DNA of 6,156 bases, from positions 1-6,156 of the forward strand of contig JALWSN010000299.1 in assembly GCA_027080245.1 (NCBI GenBank), given 5' to 3'. Made by a program: the position numbers and the translations under genes. This stretch comes from Ignavibacteriales bacterium. Lineage in GTDB: Bacteria > Bacteroidota > Ignavibacteria > Ignavibacteriales > Melioribacteraceae. Below are positions 1 through 5,613 of this stretch, one piece after another. Under the pieces are notes generated by a model. It was not told where the DNA came from. It worked only from the letters and a program-made list of their open reading frames with translations, and searched no databases. Numbering within the stretch: position 1 is the stretch's first letter; each line of letters opens with the position of its first letter.

Positions 1-834
1 CGGCGTTTTGTCGGTAGGGTCTAATTCCAGAGCCTTTTTTAGATAATCGTTTGCGTCGGCTATTCTTTTTAATTTCAAATTCACCATGCCTAAAATAGAA
101 AAATTTGAGGAATTTATTTTTTCCCTTTTCAGAAGTCTTTTAAGGTAATCCTCGGCTTTTGCCGTTTCGCCCATCTCCAGCAGAACTTTCAATTTTAATT
201 CCTCGACAAGCTTATTCTCGTCGTCTATTAATTTTGCTTTAAGCAGCATTTCGTAAGCGTTGTAGTACATTTTGCGCGCGTGGTAAATCATTGCGGTCAA
301 AATGTAAAATTCCGCCACGTTGTTTAAAAATGGTTTTGCGCGTTTTAGGCGCAGTTCTGCTTCGTCGATTTTCCCTTTTTTGAACAGGCAACTCGCAATG
401 TAGAAATTGGATTCTCCATTGTACTTCCCGTGCCCGGAATCAAGGTAAGTTTTAAAATTTACCAGCGCAAGTTCGAACTCATTCAAATAATAATACGCCA
501 CGCCCACAAGCATGTAAAGCGACGGAATTTTTTCTTTGGAGTAGCTGTTTGCTACGTCCACGGCTTTTTGGTAATGTTTGCGCCGAATTAAAAACTGCAG
601 GTAAAGTATTTTGTACTGGGAATTCCCCGGGCGTTTTGTAATTTCATCTTCGAAGGCTTTGAACGCCAGATCCTCCCGTTTCAATTCGAAAAGCACCTCT
701 GCCAATTTAAAGGTGTCGCGGGGTTTGAGTTTCCCTTCCAGCTGTAATTTTTTGAAGAATTGTAATTCGTGTAAAAGGGACTCCCGGCGAGATTTTTCTT
801 TCTTTTTTTCGAACCGTTTGTTTCTTTTTGCCAT
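1..834 (-). CDS. TPR-repeat protein, C-terminus cut by left window edge
   Basis: An uninterrupted minus-strand frame runs from an ATG at 834 to base 1 with no stop, giving 278 visible residues. The first 20 residues are strongly basic (MAKRNKRFEKKKEKSRRES). After that come about six helix-turn-helix units that read as tetratricopeptide repeats, at roughly residues 43-70, 105-134, 142-170, 175-203, 208-238 and 244-273. The last is the clearest, ending in the typical ALELDPTD. I see no signal peptide, membrane segment or enzymatic motif, so the visible part is probably a cytoplasmic protein-protein interaction scaffold. TPR proteins have no common function and none is assigned. The start is 2 bases after the guaA stop, with a weak GGGA at 844-841. 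A second in-frame ATG at 846-844, inside the end of guaA, would add four residues (MGIK); an in-frame TGA at 849-847 blocks anything longer. Translation is probably coupled to guaA. Confidence 0.85.
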   Translation of the reverse strand, partial: MAKRNKRFEKKKEKSRRESLLHELQFFKKLQLEGKLKPRDTFKLAEVLFELKREDLAFKAFEDEITKRPGNSQYKILYLQFLIRRKHYQKAVDVANSYSKEKIPSLYMLVGVAYYYLNEFELALVNFKTYLDSGHGKYNGESNFYIASCLFKKGKIDEAELRLKRAKPFLNNVAEFYILTAMIYHARKMYYNAYEMLLKAKLIDDENKLVEELKLKVLLEMGETAKAEDYLKRLLKREKINSSNFSILGMVNLKLKRIADANDYLKKALELDPTDKTP

Positions 835-836
835 TT

Positions 837-2378
837 TTATTCCCATTCAATCGTAGCGGGCGGTTTGGAACTTACGTCGTAAACTACTCGGTTAATTCCT
901 TTTACGCTCCGGATTATTTTGTTTGAAATTTTTGCAAGCAGCTCGTGATCGAAGCGGTACCAATCGGCTGTCATCCCATCGCTCGAGACTATTGCGCGTA
1001 AAGCCAGCACGTTTTCGTACGTGCGGTAGTCTCCCATTACGCCAACGGATTTAATTGGCAACAGCACGGAAAAAGCCTGCCAAATTTCGTCGTAAATGCC
1101 CGCCTTTTTAATTTCGTCAACCATTATCTCGTCGGCTTCCCGCAGAACGTCTAATCTCTCCGGCGTAATTTCACCAACAATCCTAACCGCAAGTCCGGGC
1201 CCAGGGAAAGGATGCCTTTTAATGAATTCTTCCGGCAGACCTAACTTTTTGCCGATTTTTCTTACTTCGTCTTTGAACAGCTCCCGGAAAGGTTCGATTA
1301 GTTTTAAGTTCATTCTTTCGGGCAAACCGCCAACATTGTGGTGAGTTTTAATCGTAACGGACTGCCCTTTTACAGGCGCGGATTCAATTACGTCGGGGTA
1401 AAGCGTTCCTTGAACCAAAAATTCCACGTTGGGAATTTTTTTAGCTTCGTGCTCGAATATTTCAATAAACGCGGTGCCAATAATTTTCCTCTTCTTTTCT
1501 GGGTCTGTTACGCTTTTTAACCTTGTCAGAAACAAATCCGAAGCGTCCACGAATTTGACGTTAAGATGGAAATTTTCCTTGAACATGCGGACGACTTTTT
1601 CGCTTTCGCCCTTTCGCATCAAGCCGTTGTCCACGTGGATACAAAAAAGTTTATCTCCGATTGCCTTTTGGAGCAGCGCTGCGGCTACGGAAGAATCCAC
1701 CCCGCCGCTAAGCGCTAAAATTACGTTACCGTCTTTTACTTTGCTCCTGATTTCGTCGATGGATTTCTCAATAAAGTTTTCCGAAGTCCAGCTGGGCTCA
1801 CATTTGCAAACGTCGAACAGGAAATTTTCCAAAATCTTTTTCCCTTCTTTGCTGTGTTTAACTTCAGGGTGGAATTGGACGCCGTAAAATTTGCGGGATT
1901 TGTTTGTCATCGCTGCCACGGGCGTTTCGTCCGTAAAAGCGTTTATTTCAAAACCTTCGGGCGGCGCGGTAATTAAATCCCCGTGGCTCATCCAAACCGT
2001 CGTATTATTGCGAACGTTCTTTAACAATTCCGAATAACCTTTAATTTGCAAAGCGGCTCTGCCGTATTCCCTGTTCCTTGCCGGCTCTACTCTTCCGCCG
2101 AATTTACTCGCCATAACTTGCATTCCGTAACAAATTCCAAGAATTGGAATTCCCAGTTCGAAAATTTCACCCGAAACCTTGAGCGCATCCTCGTCGTAAA
2201 TGCTTGCCGGCCCGCCGGAAAGAACAATTCCTTTGGGGTTGATTTCCTTAATATTTTCAATGGGAAAATCGTGCCGCTCGATTTGCGAGTAAACGCGGGC
2301 TTCCCTAATTCGCCGGGCAATTAGCTGTGTGTACTGCGAGCCGAAATCCAATATTAAAATTGTTTGTTGTTTATCCAT
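837..2378 (-). CDS. guaA: GMP synthase [glutamine-hydrolysing]
   Basis: The product converts XMP, ATP and glutamine to GMP, the last step of de novo guanine nucleotide synthesis, in the cytoplasm. It is 513 residues long, normal for the two-domain bacterial enzyme. Residues 6-190 are the class I glutamine amidotransferase, with the oxyanion loop SGGPAS near 54-59, the nucleophile Cys83 in GICYGMQ, and His170 and Glu172 in the HPEV motif. The ATP pyrophosphatase domain follows, with the P-loop SGGVDSS at 224-230 and the conserved VDNGLMRKGE at 249-258. The C-terminal dimerisation domain has RHPFPGPGLA (388-397) and ends in PPATIEWE, as expected for GuaA. All catalytic residues are present. The ATG at 2378 is the first possible start because an in-frame TAA lies at 2387-2385. 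The 18-base gap upstream has no Shine-Dalgarno sequence and no guanine-riboswitch-like structure that I can see. Reading through from the glycosyltransferase gene is likely. Confidence 0.98.
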   Translation of the reverse strand: MDKQQTILILDFGSQYTQLIARRIREARVYSQIERHDFPIENIKEINPKGIVLSGGPASIYDEDALKVSGEIFELGIPILGICYGMQVMASKFGGRVEPARNREYGRAALQIKGYSELLKNVRNNTTVWMSHGDLITAPPEGFEINAFTDETPVAAMTNKSRKFYGVQFHPEVKHSKEGKKILENFLFDVCKCEPSWTSENFIEKSIDEIRSKVKDGNVILALSGGVDSSVAAALLQKAIGDKLFCIHVDNGLMRKGESEKVVRMFKENFHLNVKFVDASDLFLTRLKSVTDPEKKRKIIGTAFIEIFEHEAKKIPNVEFLVQGTLYPDVIESAPVKGQSVTIKTHHNVGGLPERMNLKLIEPFRELFKDEVRKIGKKLGLPEEFIKRHPFPGPGLAVRIVGEITPERLDVLREADEIMVDEIKKAGIYDEIWQAFSVLLPIKSVGVMGDYRTYENVLALRAIVSSDGMTADWYRFDHELLAKISNKIIRSVKGINRVVYDVSSKPPATIEWE

Positions 2379-2396
2379 TCTATTTTAAGGAAAGAA

Positions 2397-3395
2397 TTAT
2401 TTTGTAATTATTTGAATGATTTCTTCCATTCGTTGTTTTAGCGTGTGTTCTTTTTTAAGCCTTTCGAAAGCCGCTTGGCCAACAGCTTTGCGTTTTGGCG
2501 TTTCTTTAAGGTAGTAATCAATCTTCTCGGCGGCTTCCTCTTTTGTCGAATAAAGTTCAATTTCCTTCCCAGGTAAAAATCTGTTTGGAATATCCTCTTG
2601 GGCGTTAGAAATCTGAAAAGCGCCCGTAGCCGCTCCTTCCATTACCCTAAGGTTTAACCCTTTACCACTAAACTCCACCCCTTTGCTGAAACCGTTGTGA
2701 ATATTGAGCAAAACCTTGGCGCATTTCATTGCCTTAAGCATTTCAATTCCGTAAAGAGCTTTTCCTTGGTAGGCGTCCCTGCAGGAAGAATTTTTCCAGC
2801 CGCGTCCCCAGATTTTCAAATTCCATTTGTTGAGCAGCCTGCTTAAAAATTCCTCGCGTTCCTTGTTGTAACTGCCAATGAACGCTACGTCGCAATCGTA
2901 TTTTTGACGAGCTTTTTCATCCGGCATTGCGGACTCTCCCACTTCAGGATCGTAGCCGTAAGGCAAATGGTAAGCGTTTGGCATCCCGTTGTTTTTGTAC
3001 AATTGAACGGAGTAAGGGTCGTAAGTGAAGAAAAAATCGTAATATTTTGAAATGGGACCGGAGAAGATGGGGAATTCCCAGGGGTCGTCCCCAAACCAAT
3101 TAAAAAGCTTTGCGCCGGTTGTTTCCTTCAATTCTTTCAGAGTTTCCGGGAAAATTGGTTCGCCCTTAAGGACAAAAACAAAATCCGGTTTAACGGATTT
3201 TGCCTTTTTTAAAAGTCGTTTGTTGATTTGTTCTTTAACCAACTTTGCGGGCAGTAAATTAAGATATTTATTGAATTTCAAAACAGAGTTCCAATCGAAC
3301 TCGCTAACTTCAACGCCCGCTTCGCGCAAAGCTTTTGGAATAAGTTTGTTGAATAAAATCATCCGGGTGTAACCGGAGACGTAAAGAATTTTCAT
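2397..3395 (-). CDS. CgeB/DUF3880-like family glycosyltransferase
   Basis: The 332-residue protein resembles GT-B fold glycosyltransferases of the CgeB group. The N-terminal half (residues 1-150) begins with a Rossmann-type strand (MKILYVSGYT) and contains FVFVLKGEPIF (73-83), LFNWFGDDPWEFP (97-109) and HLPYGYDP (143-150), typical of the DUF3880-type domain. The C-terminal half has DVAFIGSYNKERE (169-181) and a Glyco_trans_1_2-like region at about 225-297. Its donor-site segment GLNLRVMEGAATGAFQIS (246-263) and the PGKEIELYSTKEEA stretch (275-288) match the usual layout of a conserved Glu followed by small residues and 'PGKE'. No signal peptide or membrane span is apparent, so it probably acts in the cytoplasm on a sugar-nucleotide donor. 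Donor and acceptor cannot be told from sequence. Its ATG overlaps the gcvH stop as ATGA and has no Shine-Dalgarno sequence, so translation probably depends on ribosomes finishing gcvH. Genes of this family often occur with surface polysaccharide or protein glycosylation genes, which are absent here. Confidence 0.85.
   Translation of the reverse strand: MKILYVSGYTRMILFNKLIPKALREAGVEVSEFDWNSVLKFNKYLNLLPAKLVKEQINKRLLKKAKSVKPDFVFVLKGEPIFPETLKELKETTGAKLFNWFGDDPWEFPIFSGPISKYYDFFFTYDPYSVQLYKNNGMPNAYHLPYGYDPEVGESAMPDEKARQKYDCDVAFIGSYNKEREEFLSRLLNKWNLKIWGRGWKNSSCRDAYQGKALYGIEMLKAMKCAKVLLNIHNGFSKGVEFSGKGLNLRVMEGAATGAFQISNAQEDIPNRFLPGKEIELYSTKEEAAEKIDYYLKETPKRKAVGQAAFERLKKEHTLKQRMEEIIQIITK
3179..3202. 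repeat. Perfect 9-bp inverted repeat inside the glycosyltransferase gene
   Basis: CAAAATCCG and its exact reverse complement CGGATTTTG flank a 6-base loop (3188-3193). Read in the gene's direction, the right arm runs into TTTTTG, which superficially resembles a weak intrinsic terminator; on the other strand the stem is followed by CC and a run of six T. The arms encode about residues 65-73 of the glycosyltransferase. Only four of the nine pairs are G-C, so the stem is weak. The repeat is certain as sequence, but its function is doubtful. Confidence 0.4.
3392..3395 (-). promoter_or_regulatory. ATGA stop/start overlap between gcvH and the glycosyltransferase
   Basis: The gcvH stop TGA (3394-3392) and the glycosyltransferase ATG (3395-3393) share bases as ATGA. 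The sequence just upstream (GCTCAACTTAATCA) has no Shine-Dalgarno match, so reinitiation by terminating ribosomes is the likeliest route of translation. Confidence 0.75.
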
Positions 3396-3772
3396 TGATT
3401 AAGTTGAGCTTTGTAAGCCGCGCTATCCATTAGCTTGTTCAACTCGTCGGGGTCGGAAATTTCAACTTTAATAATCCAACCTTCTCCGTAGGGGTCGCCG
3501 TTGATTATTTGCGGCTCGTCTTCGAGCTTCGGGTTAATTTCAAGAACTTTGCCCGTACAAGGGGAATAAAGGTCGCTTACCGTTTTAACCGCTTCGATTG
3601 TTCCGAACGATTCGCCGAAAGTAACTTCTTCCAAATCCGGGTCGACGTCGACGAATACAATATCTCCCAATTCGCTTTGTGCGAAATCGGTAATGCCTAT
3701 CGTTCCAACGTTTCCTTCAACTTTAATCCATTCGTGGTCTTTTGTGTACTTTAGTCCTTCCGGAAAATTCAT
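3392..3772 (-). CDS. gcvH: Glycine cleavage system H protein (lipoyl carrier)
   Basis: GcvH carries the methylamine intermediate between the P, T and L proteins of the glycine cleavage system on a lipoyl arm. The protein is 126 residues, the usual size. It starts with the family pattern FPEGLKYTKDHEWIKVEG, followed by the GITDFAQSELGDIVFVD stretch (26-42). The lipoylation site is Lys63 in GTIEAVKTVSDLYSP (codon 3586-3584), and the C-terminal GEGWIIKVEI (96-105) is also typical. All key positions are intact. The ATG is preceded by a strong Shine-Dalgarno sequence that overlaps the accC stop. No gcvT or gcvP lies in the window, so the partners must be elsewhere. An alternative role as a lipoyl donor in lipoate relay, known for some GcvH proteins, cannot be excluded. 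Its placement 12 bases after accC puts two post-translationally modified swinging-arm carriers in one gene run. Confidence 0.97.
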   Translation of the reverse strand: MNFPEGLKYTKDHEWIKVEGNVGTIGITDFAQSELGDIVFVDVDPDLEEVTFGESFGTIEAVKTVSDLYSPCTGKVLEINPKLEDEPQIINGDPYGEGWIIKVEISDPDELNKLMDSAAYKAQLNQ

Positions 3773-3777
3773 GGTAA

Positions 3778-3785
3778 CCTCTCCT
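3778..3785 (-). promoter_or_regulatory. Strong Shine-Dalgarno site of gcvH
   Basis: The minus strand reads AGGAGAGG, then five bases, then the gcvH ATG at 3772. It is the best match to the anti-Shine-Dalgarno sequence in the window and overlaps the first base pair of the accC TAA stop, so ribosomes ending accC sit directly on it. It suggests gcvH is translated more strongly than its neighbours and shows that the host uses Shine-Dalgarno initiation. Confidence 0.8.
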
Positions 3786-5125
3786 TAAATTTTTAAATGT
3801 TTTTCAATGAATGAAGTATCGTACTTGCCCGAAATAAATTGTTCGTTGTTCAAAATTTTTTCATGCAGAGGAATTGTCGTTTTAATTCCCTCCACGTGAA
3901 ACTCTTCGAAAGCCCTTTTTGAGCGGGCTATTGCGTGCTCTCTGTCCACGCCCCAAACAATCATTTTAGCTATTAACGAATCGTAGTAAGGGGGGATGTC
4001 GTAATCGTTGTAGATATGGGAATCGATTCGAACGCCGAAACCGCCTGGGAAGTGAAGATAGTCAATATGTCCCGGCGAAGGTCTGAAATTGTTAGCGGGA
4101 TCCTCCGCGTTAATTCTGAATTCAAAGCAATGCCCTTTGGGATTTTCAAGCGGCAAATCTGCGATTTTTTCTCCCGCGGCCGCAAGCAATTGCTGCTTAA
4201 TTAAATCGACGTTGTGAATCATTTCCGTTACGGGATGTTCAACCTGAATTCTTGTGTTCATTTCAATGAAGTAAAAATTCAAGTTTTCGTCAACAATAAA
4301 TTCAACCGTTCCGGCTCCTTCGTAATTCACGGCTTTAGCGGCTAAAATTGCCGCTTCTCCCATTTTGCGCCTCACTTCTCCGGTAATTACTGGGGAAGGG
4401 GATTCTTCCAGCAATTTCTGATGTCTTCTTTGAATTGTGCAATCTCTTTCGCCGTAATGGTAAACGTTTCCCATCTGGTCACCCATTATCTGAATTTCCA
4501 CGTGGCGCGGGCTTTCGAAATATTTTTCGAGGTAAAGAGCGCCATTGTTAAACGCGGCCGAGGCTTCCGCCGAGGCGGTTTGAAAAGCTCTTTCCATTTC
4601 TTTTTCGTTCCAGACGATTCGCATTCCTTTGCCGCCACCGCCGGCCGTGGCTTTAAGCATCACGGGGTAGCCAATTTCTGCGGCTAATTTTTTTGCCTCG
4701 GAACTATCTTTTAGAATTCCGTCAGAGCCTGGCACAACGGGCACGCCGATTCTTTTCATCGTAGCTTTTGCGAATGCTTTGTCGCCCATTTGGTTAATCA
4801 TCTCCGGCGTTGGTCCGATGAACTTAATTTCGGAGTCGCGGCAAATAGCGGAGAACTCGGCGTTCTCGGCTAAGAATCCGTAACCGGGATGAATTGCGTC
4901 CGCTCCGGTAACTTGAGCCGCGGCAATAATATTAGGAATTTTCAAATAACTTTCCATGCTCGGCGGCGGACCGATGCAAACTGCTTCGTCCGCAATAATT
5001 GTGTGAAATGCGTCCTTGTCCGCTTCGGAGTAAACCGCAACGGTGGGAATGCCAAGTTCTTTACAAGTTCTGATGATTCTTAAAGCGATTTCGCCGCGGT
5101 TAGCAATTAAGATTTTCTTAAACAA
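3785..5125 (-). CDS. accC: Acetyl-CoA carboxylase, biotin carboxylase subunit
   Basis: AccC uses ATP and bicarbonate to carboxylate biotin carried on AccB, the first half-reaction of malonyl-CoA formation. The 446-residue length matches stand-alone bacterial AccC. The N-terminal domain opens with FKKILIANRGEIALRII and has AIHPGYGFLAENAEF (77-91). The ATP-grasp domain shows Lys116, Lys158, the glycine-rich loop AGGGGKGM (161-168), and His208 and Glu210. The catalytic strand EFIVDENLNFYFIEMNTRIQVEHP region holds Glu275, Glu288, Asn290, Arg292, Gln294 and Glu296. Arg337 lies in the C-terminal domain (FEFRINAEDP). Every active-site residue I can align to the E. coli enzyme is present. The start codon is TTG at 5125-5123, giving the expected N-terminus directly before FKKILIANRG, and it is preceded by GGGGGA. 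There is no biotinyl or carboxyltransferase fusion. It could also serve another acyl-CoA carboxylase, but the pairing with a classical AccB favours ACC. Confidence 0.97.
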   Translation of the reverse strand: MFKKILIANRGEIALRIIRTCKELGIPTVAVYSEADKDAFHTIIADEAVCIGPPPSMESYLKIPNIIAAAQVTGADAIHPGYGFLAENAEFSAICRDSEIKFIGPTPEMINQMGDKAFAKATMKRIGVPVVPGSDGILKDSSEAKKLAAEIGYPVMLKATAGGGGKGMRIVWNEKEMERAFQTASAEASAAFNNGALYLEKYFESPRHVEIQIMGDQMGNVYHYGERDCTIQRRHQKLLEESPSPVITGEVRRKMGEAAILAAKAVNYEGAGTVEFIVDENLNFYFIEMNTRIQVEHPVTEMIHNVDLIKQQLLAAAGEKIADLPLENPKGHCFEFRINAEDPANNFRPSPGHIDYLHFPGGFGVRIDSHIYNDYDIPPYYDSLIAKMIVWGVDREHAIARSKRAFEEFHVEGIKTTIPLHEKILNNEQFISGKYDTSFIEKHLKI

Positions 5126-5130
5126 TATTG

Positions 5131-5136
5131 TCCCCC
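5131..5136 (-). promoter_or_regulatory. Shine-Dalgarno site that fixes the TTG start of accC
   Basis: The minus strand reads GGGGGA followed by five bases (CAATA) and the TTG at 5125. No ATG or GTG occurs in frame between the accB stop and this TTG, and the conserved FKKILIANRG begins at the next codon, so this site supports TTG initiation. Confidence 0.7.
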
Positions 5137-5145
5137 AAAAGAAAT

Positions 5146-5610
5146 TTAATCAACTTTAATCAAAAACAGCGGTTGGTTGTACTCAACCGGCGTGGCGTTT
5201 TCAACGAGAATTTTAACAATTTTACCCGAAACGTCTGACTCGATTTCGTTCATTAGTTTCATTGCTTCCACGATGCAAAGCACCGTTCCGGGTTGAACCG
5301 AATCGCCGACTTGTACGTAGGGGTCTGCGTCGGGCGCGGGCGCTCTGTAGAAAGTGCCCACGATTGGCGAGCGGACTTCGTGCAGCTTTTCGTCGCCGCC
5401 GGATGTTTCCGCCGGCGCTTCTTTTGCCGGTTCTTCCGCTTTTGCTTGCGGCTGTGGCTGCGCTATTTGCTGCGGTGCCGTAGAAACGCTTTGAACAGTT
5501 GAATGGTTTTTGGAAATCTTTATTTTTGTTTCTCCGTCGGTAATGGAGAACTCGGTGATTTCGGATTTTTCGACTATTCGAATTAGTTTTTTAATTAAAT
5601 TAATGTCCAT
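5146..5610 (-). CDS. accB: Acetyl-CoA carboxylase biotin carboxyl carrier protein
   Basis: AccB is the biotin-bearing arm that moves carboxybiotin from AccC to the AccA/AccD carboxyltransferase. The 154 residues fall into three parts. Residues 1-35 are an N-terminal segment (MDINLIKKLIRIVEKSEITE) that in the family contacts AccC. Residues about 37-75 are a mobile linker rich in Pro, Ala, Gln and Glu. Residues 77-154 are the biotinyl domain, with the family's extra 'thumb' (APDADPYVQVG, 90-102) and the biotinylation motif EAMKLMNE, where Lys118 (codon 5259-5257) is the attachment residue. The thumb marks this as AccB rather than a decarboxylase-type carrier. The ATG lies 3 bases after the efp stop, and its AAGGA Shine-Dalgarno sequence is inside the last efp codons, so translation is probably coupled. 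BirA-type biotin ligase is not in the window. Confidence 0.97.
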   Translation of the reverse strand: MDINLIKKLIRIVEKSEITEFSITDGETKIKISKNHSTVQSVSTAPQQIAQPQPQAKAEEPAKEAPAETSGGDEKLHEVRSPIVGTFYRAPAPDADPYVQVGDSVQPGTVLCIVEAMKLMNEIESDVSGKIVKILVENATPVEYNQPLFLIKVD

Positions 5611-5613
5611 AGT

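Noticed and set aside
793..830. Long pyrimidine-rich tract with T runs on the plus strand, resembling a terminator tail or slippage site.
   Set aside because: It encodes the Lys/Arg-rich head of the TPR protein, has no GC-rich stem before it, and the frame stays open through the A-run.
1429..1887. A 152-codon open frame on the plus strand.
   Set aside because: It lies entirely antisense to guaA, whose catalytic motifs are intact, and its translation shows no recognisable family or ribosome site. The same applies to the other plus-strand frames across the window.
2379..2396. Possible promoter or guanine-responsive element before guaA.
   Set aside because: The gap is only 18 bases, too short for a riboswitch, and no -10/-35 pair is convincing in or just before it.
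4557..4576. Direct repeat GCCGAGGC, two copies four bases apart.
   Set aside because: It lies in accC where the protein has alternating Ala, Ser and Glu (TASAEASAA); repeated codons explain it.
5397..5417. GC-rich inverted repeat CGCCGG/CCGGCG with a 9-base loop.
   Set aside because: It falls in the low-complexity linker of accB, where Gly, Ala and Pro codons produce such matches; no T run follows.
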